Below are positions 17,665 to 26,672 of a stretch of 64,000 bases of DNA, one piece after another. The stretch is from Streptococcus sanguinis SK1 = NCTC 7863 (GTDB taxonomy: Bacteria; Bacillota; Bacilli; Lactobacillales; Streptococcaceae). The notes below the pieces were generated by a model. The model saw nothing but the letters and a program-made list of their open reading frames with translations. It was not told the origin of the DNA and did no database searches. How positions within the stretch are numbered: the first letter of the stretch is position 1; each line of letters starts with the position of its first letter. The stretch is from contig NZ_GL878511.1 of assembly GCF_000194945.1 (NCBI RefSeq), positions 62,001-126,000 of the forward strand. The letters are read 5' to 3'. A program made the translations under genes and the position numbers.

Positions 17665-18903
17665 CTACTCTGTAGTCGCATTGACTACTGGCTGACTTTG
17701 TGGGGGGCTGACACTGACATCTGCCGCTGGGGCAGAGGAAGCTGCTGGAGCAACCGGAGTCGTATTCGTAGTTCCAACTGTTGTATCTGTCGTCGGATAA
17801 GAATAATTTTCATAACCATTATTATAAGTAGGCTGACTATAAGAATTCTGGTAACTGCTATAGCTTTCTGTGCTACTAGATGTACTACTGCTATTGCTGC
17901 TTCTTAGACTATTGCCGCCCATAATATCTTCATAGAGAACAGCATTGGTCTTCAGACTCTTAACTGTGTCCAAGCCTAGAGACTTGCGGATTAGATTCTG
18001 CATGCTCAGCAGATGCTCCGACGTCACCAGCTGATAGCTTCCACCATCAGGCAAGGTCGCATCTTCTCCACGTAGTTGCTCGGACTTGATGTTCTTAAAG
18101 GCATCCTGATAGCCTAGCAGTTGTGGAATGCTTTTTGAATCAAGCGCGATATTGGTCTGCATGTTGCTGCTGACAGCTTTTAAAATAGCCTGATAATGGC
18201 TGACACTGTTGAGACTGAGAACTTTTTCAACCACTTTCTTAATTACTTCACGTTGACGCTTCTGGCGGCCATAGTCACCCTCTGGATCCTGATAGCGCAT
18301 GCGAGCATAGACCAACGCCTGATCACCATTGATGGTTTGCTTGCCTGGTTCCACCTTAGCAGTATACTCAGGCTCATTATCTTCAATAGAAATTGGGAAG
18401 TCAAAGGTATTATTGACTTCAATACCACCTACTGCGTCTACTAACTGAACCAAGCCCTGCATATTAATCATCACATAGCGGTCAATGTGGATATTCATCA
18501 GGCTCTCAATGGTCGAAATGGCTAACTCTGCTCCGCCATTCGCATAGGCAGCATTCAGTTTGGCTTCAACTGTCTGACCGTTCTCATCAATCTGAGTCAA
18601 AATATCACGTTCCAAACTCATCATGACTGTTTTCTTGGTCTTGGGATTGGCACTCAGGAGAATCATGGTATCACTGTTCCCGACCCAAGTATCCTCGCGG
18701 GAGCCGCTCCCTGTATCTACACCCATCAGCAAGATAGTCATGGGTTTAGTCGCAGAAATGACATCTGTCTCATTTCCCAAGCCCTTATAAGTCTTGGATA
18801 GTTCATCTGTTGACTGACCATAAATCGTCCATGCATAAGTACCGATACCAGCTGTCGTTACGACAAGGAGGCTGAGAAACATCATTATAATCTTTTTAAA
18901 CAT
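17665..18903 (-). CDS. LytR-CpsA-Psr (LCP) family cell-wall polymer transferase, BrpA-like
   Basis: LCP enzymes attach undecaprenyl-linked wall polymers (teichoic acid, rhamnan, capsule) to peptidoglycan outside the membrane. 412 residues: an N-terminal signal-anchor helix (about 5-27), then the LCP domain with GVDTGSG, DTWVGNSDTMILLSANP, the Arg-containing SLERDILTQI and YARMRYQDPEGDYGRQKRQREV. The last 80 or so residues are a Ser/Tyr/Thr/Pro-rich tail that looks disordered and extracellular. Its place after tsaE and a GNAT gene matches brpA of Streptococcus mutans, linked to biofilm and envelope stress. It starts 7 bp after the GNAT stop. Confidence 0.92.
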   Translation of the reverse strand: MFKKIIMMFLSLLVVTTAGIGTYAWTIYGQSTDELSKTYKGLGNETDVISATKPMTILLMGVDTGSGSREDTWVGNSDTMILLSANPKTKKTVMMSLERDILTQIDENGQTVEAKLNAAYANGGAELAISTIESLMNIHIDRYVMINMQGLVQLVDAVGGIEVNNTFDFPISIEDNEPEYTAKVEPGKQTINGDQALVYARMRYQDPEGDYGRQKRQREVIKKVVEKVLSLNSVSHYQAILKAVSSNMQTNIALDSKSIPQLLGYQDAFKNIKSEQLRGEDATLPDGGSYQLVTSEHLLSMQNLIRKSLGLDTVKSLKTNAVLYEDIMGGNSLRSSNSSSTSSSTESYSSYQNSYSQPTYNNGYENYSYPTTDTTVGTTNTTPVAPAASSAPAADVSVSPPQSQPVVNATTE

Positions 18904-18910
18904 ATCTTTT

Positions 18911-19432
18911 TTAGTCTATCAGTTTACCCATCAGGTAAACATCAAGAAATATCCCTTCTTTTAAATAGGCTCCTCTTTTTTGTAAGCCTTCAATTTCAAA
19001 TCCTAAATCTTTATAGAGATGAACTGCTCGTTCATTTCTAACCTGAACGCTCAATTCCAAACGTCGAATAACTTGAGAATCTTCTGCCCAAGTCAGTGCC
19101 TCTTCCAGCAATATGCGTCCCAGTCCTTGGTTCCAGAAAGTTTTCTTCACCACGACAAAGACTTGACCAATATGGCGAATTCGCTCATGGAAATCAGCTG
19201 TGATGCTGATAAGACCGGCAATCTCACCATTTAAAAGAGCCAACAGATAAAGCTGATTACTAGAAGCAGCCTGATGCTCAATGAATGAAGCCATCTCCTC
19301 TTGATTCATCAAGATTCCAGCCTCATCCAGCGTCATATAATCTGACTCAGACCCGACCTGATTGAGGAAGGCAATCAGCTCAGCAGCATCTGTTTTTTCC
19401 GCTTCACGCAAGCATAATTCATATTCAGTCAT
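18911..19432 (-). CDS. GNAT family N-acetyltransferase
   Basis: 173 residues from MTEYELCLREAEKTDAAELI. The GNAT acetyl-CoA loop is VVVKKTFWNQGLGRILLEEAL, and RRLELSVQVRNERAVHLYKDLGFEIEG forms the conserved C-terminal half. The start at 19432 overlaps the tsaE stop by 8 bp; an upstream in-frame ATG at 19492 lies deep inside tsaE and is less likely. The acceptor substrate is unknown. It lies in the tsaE-GNAT-LCP operon, conserved in streptococci. Confidence 0.88.
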   Translation of the reverse strand: MTEYELCLREAEKTDAAELIAFLNQVGSESDYMTLDEAGILMNQEEMASFIEHQAASSNQLYLLALLNGEIAGLISITADFHERIRHIGQVFVVVKKTFWNQGLGRILLEEALTWAEDSQVIRRLELSVQVRNERAVHLYKDLGFEIEGLQKRGAYLKEGIFLDVYLMGKLID

Positions 19433-19865
19433 TCTGCAGTTCCTCAAGCAACTCTTGGGCTCGTGTTCCTTTGGCTTCAAAAACCAATTCACGCCCGTCT
19501 TCCTTTTTCAAGAGGCTTAATTTGAGATAGTCTTCAGGCAGATTTTCTCCCATCAGCTCTCCCCATTCAATGACCGTCACACCCTCCCCGAAGAGAAAGT
19601 CATCCAAATCAATGGAATCTGGATCGTCTCCAATGCGGTAGACATCCAGATGATAGAGCGGCAAGCGCCCCTCGTATTCCCGAACAATGGTATAGGTAGG
19701 ACTTTTAATCATTTGACTGATGCCTAAACCTAGAGCCAGACCCTTAGTAAAGGTTGTCTTCCCTGCTCCTAAATCTCCCGTTAAAACCAGTACGTCCCCT
19801 GCCTGAAGCAATTTGCCCAGACGTTGCCCCCACTGGATTAATTCTTCCTCATTATGACTAAACAT
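19425..19865 (-). CDS. tsaE: tRNA threonylcarbamoyladenosine biosynthesis ATPase TsaE
   Basis: 146 residues. P-loop GDLGAGKTTFTKGLA, the conserved SPTYTIVREYEG and LYHLDVYRI motifs, and TVIEWGELMGENLP are all present. TsaE works with TsaB/TsaD to make t6A37 in ANN-decoding tRNAs. No Shine-Dalgarno precedes the ATG: a TATAAT box ends only 6 nt before it, so the message appears to be leaderless. Confidence 0.95.
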   Translation of the reverse strand: MFSHNEEELIQWGQRLGKLLQAGDVLVLTGDLGAGKTTFTKGLALGLGISQMIKSPTYTIVREYEGRLPLYHLDVYRIGDDPDSIDLDDFLFGEGVTVIEWGELMGENLPEDYLKLSLLKKEDGRELVFEAKGTRAQELLEELQND

Positions 19866-19871
19866 TCTCTT

Positions 19872-19880
19872 ATTATACCA
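19872..19880 (-). promoter_or_regulatory. Extended -10 promoter giving a leaderless tsaE mRNA
   Basis: Minus strand TGGTATAAT (TATAAT at 19872-19877) is followed by AAGAGA and then the tsaE ATG at 19865. A start 7 nt after the -10 box would be the A of the ATG itself. Confidence 0.6.
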
Positions 19881-19911
19881 GAAAAAATTTTTTTCTGCTT
19901 AATTTTGCAAA

Positions 19912-19943
19912 AGAAAAATCAGCTACCAAAAGCCGATTTTTTA
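19912..19943 (-). terminator. Terminator after the purine permease gene
   Basis: Minus-strand stem AAAATCGGCT/AGCTGATTTT with a 6-nt loop is followed by TCTTTT, between the permease stop and tsaE. Confidence 0.65.
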
Positions 19944-20004
19944 TACTGAAAATATAAGCTATCCAAACTTCACTAGACACAAGGAAATCCAGCAATGTTT
20001 AGAC

Positions 20005-21426
20005 CTAATTTAAAGCCAGATTTACGAAATTCAAAATAAAGAGAAGATCCAAAATCCAAATCATAGAATGCACATCCTTGGCTTGACCTTTGAAGACTTT
20101 AACCAAGGTGTAGGTGATAAATCCAGCTGCTATCCCGTGAGTGATAGAATAGGCAAATCCCATAAAAATAGAAGTAAAGAAAGCTGGAATGGCTTCTGCC
20201 ATATCATCCCAATGGATGTTTTTCAGACTAGCCAGCATCATAATCCCCACGATAATGAGAATCGGTGCAGTTGCAGCATTAGGAACAATAGCCAAGAGTG
20301 GGCTAAAGAAGCTTGACACCGCAAAGCAGATGGCTACGACCAAGGCTGTCAGACCTGTTCGGCCTCCAGCTCCGATACCAGCTGCAGACTCCACATAAGT
20401 CGTCACGTTAGAGGTTCCAGCAATGGCGCCAATAGAGGTTCCAATGAGGTCCGAGTAAAGAGCCTTATCCAGACCTTCTGATTCATGGTTTTCCCCAGAA
20501 GTCGCCACAATCCCGACCTTTTCACCTGTCCCAATCAAGGTACCAATGGTATCAAAAATATCTGTCAATGAAAAAGCCAGAATAGCCATACATGTCTGGG
20601 GCCAGCGAGCTGAATCTGCTAAAAGGGCACCCAGACCTTTCGGTCCTACTGCCACCCCAAAAATCTGTCCCAGTTCACTTACAGCACTGCCAATGTTATT
20701 CTGCCCAAAGTCAATAGCTGACAAATCAACCAAACCAACCAGAATAGCCACAACTGTCGTTACTAGGATGGATAGGATAACACCACCCTTGATGTTTTTC
20801 ACAATAAAGAAGATTGTGATGGCCAAACCGACCAAGGCTACGAGGACTGCTGGATTGTTAAAGTCTACCAGACCAGGAGTTGCTGCAGAATTAGCTGTAA
20901 TAGCAGCTGCAGCCTTATCTGCTCCCTTGCCAGCTACTGTATAATTGCCCGGATCGATTGAAAACTTGAGCAAGCCAGCATTTTTAATACCTACATAGGC
21001 CAGAAAGACTCCGATCCCTGCTGAAATAGCTGCTCGCAAGGAGCCTGGAATTGACTCAATGATCATCTTACGCACCTTGGTCAAAGTGATAATGAGCGAA
21101 ATAATCCCGCAGATAAAGACCATGGCCAAGGCTTCCTGCCAAGTATAGCCCAAGGCAAAGACGACCGTAAAAGTGAAAAAGGCATTCAACCCCATACCTG
21201 GTGCCTGCGCATAAGGCAGGTTGGCGAAGAAGGACATCATCAAGGTGCCGGCAACAGCCCCGATAATCGTAGCTAGGAAAACACCCTGCTTGGGCATACC
21301 TGTCTGAGCCAGCATAGCTGGATTGACGAATAAAATGTAGGACATAGCAAAGAAAGTCGTCAGACCAGCCAAAACTTCTGTACGGGCATCTGTCCCTTTT
21401 TCGGTCAGTTTGAAAAATTTATCCAT
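20005..21426 (-). CDS. NCS2 family purine permease (guanine/hypoxanthine, PbuG/PbuO-like)
   Basis: 473 residues, 12-14 predicted membrane segments. It begins MDKFFKLTEKGTDARTEVLAGLTTFFAMSYILFVNPAMLAQTGMP, typical of the AzgA-like branch (hypoxanthine, guanine and adenine transporters). Conserved transport-site segments include PGMGLNAFFTF, FSLTDIFDTIGT and SNVTTYVESAAGIGAGGRTGL. It is transcribed alone, between terminators, with an upstream PurBox-like site that suggests purine control. The exact base specificity cannot be read. AAGGAG lies 12 bp before the ATG. Confidence 0.93.
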   Translation of the reverse strand: MDKFFKLTEKGTDARTEVLAGLTTFFAMSYILFVNPAMLAQTGMPKQGVFLATIIGAVAGTLMMSFFANLPYAQAPGMGLNAFFTFTVVFALGYTWQEALAMVFICGIISLIITLTKVRKMIIESIPGSLRAAISAGIGVFLAYVGIKNAGLLKFSIDPGNYTVAGKGADKAAAAITANSAATPGLVDFNNPAVLVALVGLAITIFFIVKNIKGGVILSILVTTVVAILVGLVDLSAIDFGQNNIGSAVSELGQIFGVAVGPKGLGALLADSARWPQTCMAILAFSLTDIFDTIGTLIGTGEKVGIVATSGENHESEGLDKALYSDLIGTSIGAIAGTSNVTTYVESAAGIGAGGRTGLTALVVAICFAVSSFFSPLLAIVPNAATAPILIIVGIMMLASLKNIHWDDMAEAIPAFFTSIFMGFAYSITHGIAAGFITYTLVKVFKGQAKDVHSMIWILDLLFILNFVNLALN

Positions 21427-21503
21427 TTTTCAATAAATCTCCTTTTGAGTAAAATTTCTAATATCTAGTTCAATAACAAAGAAAAATAGATTTAAATCTG
21501 TTT

Positions 21504-21516
21504 ATTTACGAACGAT
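21504..21516. promoter_or_regulatory. PurBox-like site upstream of the purine permease
   Basis: ATTTACGAACGAT matches 11 of 13 positions of the PurR PurBox pattern AWWWCCGAACWWT known in lactococci and streptococci. It lies 78 bp upstream of the permease ATG. In these bacteria PurR acts as an activator. The assignment is by motif only. Confidence 0.4.
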
Positions 21517-21535
21517 ATTTTAAATTATAATAAAA

Positions 21536-21560
21536 AACATTCACTTTTTCAAGATGAATG
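21536..21560 (-). terminator. Terminator after the DUF1361 gene
   Basis: Minus strand: ACATTCA/TGAATGT stem with inner CTT/AAG pairing and TTTTTTATT after it, 12 bp past the DUF1361 stop. Confidence 0.7.
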
Positions 21561-21571
21561 TCTCGCTTTTC

Positions 21572-22174
21572 TTATTTTTTATTATCTCTCATCAGAAATA
21601 CCAAACTCATAAACTGCAAAAAAGTAAAACCAAGAATGAAAGGCAGACGATCAGGCTGCAAAGTTTGCAAGAGTTTCTGTAGAACCAGCTGAGGATGAAG
21701 CAATAAATCCCAGCTATTAAGGCGATCATAACGTCCTATGTAGATAGCCAGACTGGACAAAGCCGACAGAGCTGCCGTCAGCAACAAATCCAAATACCAG
21801 TTAAGCTTCCAGCCTTCCTTGATGACATACCAGCTCTCCATACCACAGAAAATACCGAACAAAATACTAGAAACAAAAGCTAAAAAGAGCAGGAAAACAC
21901 TTGGCTTACTCAGAACATCTGCCACCCAAGTCATATGAATCAAATCGGTAATCATATAGAAAGTGTTGGGGAAGAAAAGCAACCACAAGAGGAAAAGAAG
22001 AGGATAGGTCCACTTCTGCTTCTTGAATAAAAGCGTCAAGACAGCTGCATCATAGCTGATTAAGGCCAAGGTCATATTCCAGATGAGATAGGTAGGACCG
22101 CCATTTAGAGATTGGATATAGATAAAAAAGGCAATCATCAGAAAAAGAGCATGAATCATGATCGGTTTACGCAT
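21572..22174 (-). CDS. DUF1361 domain membrane protein
   Basis: 200 residues, six or so membrane segments. The DUF1361 hallmarks WNMTLALISYDAAVL, LFLLWLLFFPNTFYMITDLIHM and FGIFCGMESWYVIKEGWKLN are present. The function is unknown for the family. The start at 22174 (MRKPIMIHAL) is chosen because GGAGGA lies about 9 bp ahead of it; an in-frame ATG at 22201 would place that site inside the gene. It diverges from the HAD phosphatase gene, each with its own TATAAT box. Confidence 0.85.
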   Translation of the reverse strand: MRKPIMIHALFLMIAFFIYIQSLNGGPTYLIWNMTLALISYDAAVLTLLFKKQKWTYPLLFLLWLLFFPNTFYMITDLIHMTWVADVLSKPSVFLLFLAFVSSILFGIFCGMESWYVIKEGWKLNWYLDLLLTAALSALSSLAIYIGRYDRLNSWDLLLHPQLVLQKLLQTLQPDRLPFILGFTFLQFMSLVFLMRDNKK

Positions 22175-22297
22175 ACGAAAAGCTCCTCCTTGCTGTGTCA
22201 TAATTGTGACTGATTAGAGCACCATTATAACATAAGTCGTGTTATTTACACTGAATTCTGTTATAATAGTCTGTATTATCACTGAAAAGAGACTCAC

Positions 22298-23110
22298 ATG
22301 ACAAAAAAAGTAATCGCTGTGGACTTGGACGGAACCTTGCTGGATTCAAATAGCAATCTGTCTGATTTCACCAAAGAAACCATCAAAAAAATTTCCCAAA
22401 AGGGCCACAAGGTCATTATCACAACAGGCCGGCCCTACCGCATGGCTTTGAAATATTATAAAGAATTAGAGCTCAATACGCCCATGATCAACTTCAATGG
22501 CTCTCTGACTCACATTCCAGAAAAGAAATGGGACTTTGAAAAATCGCTGACGCTGGACAAGTCCTTTCTGCTGGATATGGTTAAGCGCAGGGATGAGATT
22601 GAAGCTGATTTCATTGCCGGCGAATACCGCAATAAATTCTATATCACCAATCCCAATGAAGAAATTGCTGATCCCAAGCTATTTGGCATCGATGCTTTTA
22701 AGCCTGAAAATCAGTTTCAAGCTAATCTGGTAACGGAGAATCCTAACGCCATTCTCCTGCAGACACGAGCAGCTGATAAATATGCTCTGGCAGAGGAAAT
22801 GAATGCTTTTTACCAGCATGAACTTTCCATCAACTCTTGGGGCGGACCACTCAACATTCTCGAGTGTGCTCCCAAGGGTGTCAACAAAGCCTTTGCCCTT
22901 CAGTACCTGCTTAATGTTCTCAATGTAGACCGCAAAAATCTGATTGCCTTTGGCGATGAGCAAAATGATACTGAGATGCTGTCCTTTGCTGGCACTGGCT
23001 ATGCCATGAAAAATGCCAATACTGACCTGCTGCCATACGCCGACCAGCAGTTGTCTTTGACTAACGACCAAGATGGCGTCGCCCACGAGCTAAACAAACT
23101 CTTTTTATAA
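22298..23110 (+). CDS. Cof-type HAD-IIB family phosphatase
   Basis: 270 residues. HAD motif I AVDLDGTLLDSN near the N-terminus, motif II ITTGRP, motif III Lys in the middle of the C2B cap/core junction, and motif IV IAFGDEQNDTEMLSFAGTG with GYAMKNA. It probably dephosphorylates sugar phosphates or flavin-type substrates; members are promiscuous. It has its own promoter (TATAAT at about 22261) and a downstream terminator, so it is monocistronic. Confidence 0.93.
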   Translation: MTKKVIAVDLDGTLLDSNSNLSDFTKETIKKISQKGHKVIITTGRPYRMALKYYKELELNTPMINFNGSLTHIPEKKWDFEKSLTLDKSFLLDMVKRRDEIEADFIAGEYRNKFYITNPNEEIADPKLFGIDAFKPENQFQANLVTENPNAILLQTRAADKYALAEEMNAFYQHELSINSWGGPLNILECAPKGVNKAFALQYLLNVLNVDRKNLIAFGDEQNDTEMLSFAGTGYAMKNANTDLLPYADQQLSLTNDQDGVAHELNKLFL

Positions 23111-23124
23111 AAGTAGACAATTAG

Positions 23125-23157
23125 GCAAACTCTGTTCGAGAGTTTGTCTTTTATTTT
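23125..23157 (+). terminator. Terminator after the HAD phosphatase gene
   Basis: Stem CAAACTCT/AGAGTTTG with a 5-nt loop, followed by TCTTTTATTTTTT. Confidence 0.8.
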
Positions 23158-23250
23158 TTGTATTCTCTCGACCTCAATCATGCTCAAAAGCTTTAAAAAT
23201 CGGAGCTTATCCGCAGTACCATAGTTTTAAAGGTTACTTTTACTTGAAAT

Positions 23251-23288
23251 TGTAAGCGTTTGCTATTTGTTTGAGTTTGTGATATAAT
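23251..23288 (+). promoter_or_regulatory. adh promoter with overlapping cre-like site
   Basis: TTGCTA (23260-23265) and TATAAT (23283-23288) are 17 bp apart. TGTAAGCGTTTGCT (23251-23264) matches 12 of 14 positions of the CcpA consensus TGWAANCGNTNWCA and overlaps the -35 box. That position suggests catabolite repression. Confidence 0.6.
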
Positions 23289-23327
23289 TAACATAATCGA
23301 AAACTAAATAACAGGAGGAAACTACTT

Positions 23328-24347
23328 ATGAAAGCAGTTGTTGTAAATCCAGAAGGAACCAATGTCCAACTCATCGAAAATAAGGAACTTCGTCCTCTTG
23401 AAACAGGGGAAGCTCTCGTTGACATTGAATACTGCGGTGTCTGCCATACTGATTTGCACGTCGCGCATGGTGACTTTGGCAAGGTACCGGGCCGCGTTCT
23501 TGGCCATGAAGGTATCGGTATTGTCAAAGAAATCGCTCCAGATGTAAAAAACCTCAAAGTCGGAGACCGCGTCAGTGTAGCTTGGTTCTTTGAAGGCTGC
23601 GGCGCTTGTGAATACTGTACAACTGGACGCGAAACCCTTTGCCGTACTGTAAAAAATGCTGGTTATTCTGTTGACGGTGGGATGGCAGAGCAATGTATCG
23701 TAACAGCCGATTATGCTGTCAAAGTTCCTGAAGGACTGGATCCTGCTCAAGCTTCTTCTATCACTTGTGCCGGTGTAACGACCTACAAGGCTATCAAAGA
23801 AGCCCAGCTGCAACCAGGCCAATGGACAGTAATCTTTGGAGCAGGTGGATTGGGTAACCTAGCGGTTCAATATGCCAAGAAAGTCTTTAATGCCCATGTT
23901 GTCGCTGTTGATATCAACAATGATAAGCTAGCTTTGGCCAAAGAAGTCGGTGCTGATATCGTCATCAACGGCCATGAAGTTGAAGATGTCGCTGCTCTTA
24001 TCCAAGAAAAAACTGGCGGTGCGCATTCTGCCGTAGTAACAGCCGTTTCTAAAGTTGCCTTCAACCAAGCTGTTGACTCTGTTCGTGCTGGCGGTCGTGT
24101 AGTTGCCGTTGGATTGCCATCTGAAATGATGGACCTCAGCATTGTCAAAACCGTTTTAGATGGTATCCAAGTCATCGGTTCCCTCGTTGGAACACGCAAG
24201 GACTTGGAAGAAGCCTTCCAGTTTGGCGCTGAAGGATTAGTGGTTCCTGTCGTTCAAAAGCGCCCTGTTTCAGATGCAGTGGATGTCTTTGACGAAATGG
24301 AAGCGGGTACCATTCAGGGACGTATGGTACTTGACTTCACACACTAA
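23328..24347 (+). CDS. adhP: Zinc-dependent alcohol dehydrogenase (AdhP/AdhA type)
   Basis: 339 residues of the MDR superfamily. Catalytic zinc ligands are in [16 protein letters not shown] and GHEGIGIV; the structural zinc site is [15 protein letters not shown]. The NAD-binding Rossmann motif is [15 protein letters not shown] with Asp after beta-2 (VDINNDK), which favours NAD(H). It probably interconverts ethanol and acetaldehyde in fermentation. AGGAGG precedes the ATG. It is monocistronic, with a cre-like site on the promoter and a strong terminator. Confidence 0.93.
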   Translation: MKAVVVNPEGTNVQLIENKELRPLETGEALVDIEYCGVCHTDLHVAHGDFGKVPGRVLGHEGIGIVKEIAPDVKNLKVGDRVSVAWFFEGCGACEYCTTGRETLCRTVKNAGYSVDGGMAEQCIVTADYAVKVPEGLDPAQASSITCAGVTTYKAIKEAQLQPGQWTVIFGAGGLGNLAVQYAKKVFNAHVVAVDINNDKLALAKEVGADIVINGHEVEDVAALIQEKTGGAHSAVVTAVSKVAFNQAVDSVRAGGRVVAVGLPSEMMDLSIVKTVLDGIQVIGSLVGTRKDLEEAFQFGAEGLVVPVVQKRPVSDAVDVFDEMEAGTIQGRMVLDFTH

Positions 24348-24438
24348 TGCTTTAAAGCATGTCAATCCCAACATTTACCAAACTCTTGGAAACTAATGAT
24401 GGACAGGCTTGATATTATTTAGAAACTTTTGCCATTAT

Positions 24439-24498
24439 AGAGGGAGACTAAAGACATAAGATGCGATTTTCTGTCTTTGGTCCTCCTCTTTCTTTTTT
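24439..24498 (+). terminator. Terminator after adhP
   Basis: An 18-nt arm (24439-24456) pairs with 24472-24489 with two mismatches or wobbles and is followed by a T run. The remaining sequence up to the man promoter (24500-24700) is A/T-rich with no recognised feature. Confidence 0.75.
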
Positions 24499-24716
24499 GA
24501 TAAATAAACACTTTCTCAAACAAAATTCTCTGCTTTCATTTCAAAAGTCTCTTTCATATTATTTCAACATTTTTTCATATATTAATCTGTTGTATTTTTA
24601 TTTTCCTAATTTATTAAAACATTTCTATAGCTAAGGTTTGCTTATACCTATATTTATCAGGGGTTCAGCAAATACTGACATTTTTGAAAGAAAAAGTCGT
24701 TTTTAGGAACAAACGC

Positions 24717-24745
24717 TTGCATTTTTCATGAAAACGTTTTATAAT
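24717..24745 (+). promoter_or_regulatory. manLMN promoter with cre-like site
   Basis: TTGCAT (24717-24722) and TATAAT (24740-24745) are exactly 17 bp apart. TGAAAACGTTTTAT (24729-24742) matches the CcpA core and spans the spacer and -10 box, so CcpA binding would be expected to block polymerase. A second partial match, AAACGCTTGCA, lies just upstream (24711-24721). Confidence 0.65.
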
Positions 24746-24807
24746 AAACTTGCCTTAAAGTTTTCTTAAAACTTAAGTCAAACATTTTATAAGGAGGAAT
24801 GTCAATA

Positions 24808-25803
24808 ATGAGTATCGGAATCATTATTGCTAGCCACGGTGAATTTGCTGCTGGTATTCATCAATCAGGTTCTATGATTTTCGGTGAGCAGGAAAAAGTA
24901 CAAGTTGTAACTTTCATGCCCAACGAAGGACCAGATGATCTCTATGCAAAGTTCAATGACGCTGTGGCTTCGTTTGATACGGACGATGAAGTGTTGGTCT
25001 TGGCTGACCTTTGGAGTGGCTCTCCATTCAACCAAGCTAGCCGTGTCATGGGTGAAAATCCAGACCGCAAGTTCGCTATCATTACAGGCTTGAACCTGCC
25101 TATGCTGATCCAAGCTTATACAGAAAGGATGATGGATGCCAACGCCGGCGTTGAAGCTGTTGTTGCTAACATCATCAAAGAAGCCAAGGAAGGAGTCAAA
25201 GCTCTGCCTGAAGAGCTGAACCCTACTGCTGAAGAAGCAAATGCTCCTGCTGCAGCTGCTCCAGTTGCCCAAGCTGCCATCCCTGAAGGGACTGTAATCG
25301 GTGATGGCAAGCTCAAAATCAACCTTGCTCGGATCGACACACGCTTGCTACACGGTCAGGTAGCAACAGCTTGGACGCCAGATTCAAAAGCAGATCGTAT
25401 TATCGTTGCTTCTGACTCAGTAGCTCAAGATGAACTTCGTAAAGAATTGATCAAGCAAGCTGCACCAGGTAATGTCAAAGCCAATGTTGTCCCAATCGAC
25501 AAATTGATTGCTGTTTCAAAAGACCCTCGCTTTGGCAACACACATGCCTTGATTCTGTTTGAAACTCCTCAAGATGCCCTTCGTGCTGTTGAAGGCGGTG
25601 TGCCAATCAAGACCCTTAACGTTGGTTCTATGGCCCACTCAACTGGTAAAACAATGGTCAACAACGTACTGTCAATGGACAAGGAAGACGTTGCTACTTA
25701 TGAAAAGCTGCGCGACCTTGGCGTTGAATTCGATGTACGTAAAGTACCAAATGACTCTAAAAAAGATTTGTTTGATTTGATTAAGAAAGCCAACGTGCAG
25801 TAG
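24808..25803 (+). CDS. manL: Mannose/glucose PTS component IIAB
   Basis: 331 residues. The IIA domain carries the phosphorylated His10 ([10 protein letters not shown]), an Ala/Pro-rich linker spans about residues 140-160, and the IIB domain carries phosphorylated His182 ([16 protein letters not shown]). It takes phosphate from HPr and passes it to the sugar entering through ManMN (glucose, mannose, glucosamine, some 2-deoxyglucose). ATG 24808 is preferred to the in-frame ATG at 24799: AGGAGG (24792-24797) is 10 bp from the former but only 1-2 bp from the latter. First gene of manLMN, the main glucose PTS of streptococci. Confidence 0.96.
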   Translation: MSIGIIIASHGEFAAGIHQSGSMIFGEQEKVQVVTFMPNEGPDDLYAKFNDAVASFDTDDEVLVLADLWSGSPFNQASRVMGENPDRKFAIITGLNLPMLIQAYTERMMDANAGVEAVVANIIKEAKEGVKALPEELNPTAEEANAPAAAAPVAQAAIPEGTVIGDGKLKINLARIDTRLLHGQVATAWTPDSKADRIIVASDSVAQDELRKELIKQAAPGNVKANVVPIDKLIAVSKDPRFGNTHALILFETPQDALRAVEGGVPIKTLNVGSMAHSTGKTMVNNVLSMDKEDVATYEKLRDLGVEFDVRKVPNDSKKDLFDLIKKANVQ

Positions 25804-25847
25804 AATCAAACGTTTTGCTTTTATTAATTTACGAAAGGATTTAGAAC

Positions 25848-26654
25848 ATGTCTATTATTTCTATGGTTTTAGTAGTCTTTGTTGCCTTCTTAGCTGGTCT
25901 GGAAGGTATCTTGGACCAATTCCAATTCCACCAACCGCTGGTTGCTTGTACCTTGATTGGACTGGTAACTGGTAATTTGGCTGCCGGTGTTATGCTGGGT
26001 GGCTCTCTCCAGCTGATCGCTCTTGGCTGGGCTAATATCGGAGCTGCTGTAGCACCTGATGCTGCCCTCGCTTCTGTTGCCGCTGCCATCATCATGGTAC
26101 TGGGTGGAGACTTCTCAAGCAAAGGAATCGCTGTAGCACAAGGTGTTGCTATTCCACTTGCTGTTGCTGGTCTCTTCTTGACTATGATTGTCCGCACTTT
26201 GTCAGTCGGTTTGGTTCACGGTGCAGATGCTGCTGCGAAAAAAGGAGACATTAAAGGAGTTGAACGCGCTCACTTTATCGCTCTCTTCATGCAAGGAGCA
26301 CGTATTGCTATCCCTGCAGCACTTCTTTTGATGATTCCTGCTGAGTCTGTTAAATCTGCTCTTGAAGCTATGCCAGCTTGGCTATCAGAAGGTATGCAAA
26401 TCGGTGGTGGTATGGTCGTAGCCGTTGGTTATGCCATGGTTATCAACATGATGGCAACTCGTGAAGTATGGCCATTCTTCGCTATTGGTTTTGCTTTAGC
26501 TGCTGTCAGCGAACTCACTCTGATTGCCCTCGGTGCAATTGGTGTCGCTATTGCCCTCATCTACCTCGCTCTGTCTAAAAAAGGCGGAAATGGCGGTGGC
26601 GGAGCAACAGCTTCATCTAACGATCCAATCGGCGATATCCTAGAAGACTACTAA
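25848..26654 (+). CDS. manM: Mannose PTS component IIC
   Basis: 268-residue polytopic subunit beginning MSIISMVLVVFVAFLAGLEGILDQFQFHQPLVACTLIGLVTGN, the diagnostic IIC-Man start. With ManN it forms the membrane sugar channel. AAAGGA precedes the ATG. Besides sugar transport, Man-IIC/IID is a known receptor for class IIa bacteriocins. The C-terminus has a Gly-rich cytoplasmic tail (GGNGGGG). Confidence 0.96.
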   Translation: MSIISMVLVVFVAFLAGLEGILDQFQFHQPLVACTLIGLVTGNLAAGVMLGGSLQLIALGWANIGAAVAPDAALASVAAAIIMVLGGDFSSKGIAVAQGVAIPLAVAGLFLTMIVRTLSVGLVHGADAAAKKGDIKGVERAHFIALFMQGARIAIPAALLLMIPAESVKSALEAMPAWLSEGMQIGGGMVVAVGYAMVINMMATREVWPFFAIGFALAAVSELTLIALGAIGVAIALIYLALSKKGGNGGGGATASSNDPIGDILEDY

Positions 26655-26672
26655 GAAAGGAGACACACTATC

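Noticed and set aside
21427-21571. Purine riboswitch before the NCS2 permease
   Set aside because: The conserved three-way-junction pattern is not visible; a PurBox-like site explains the region better.
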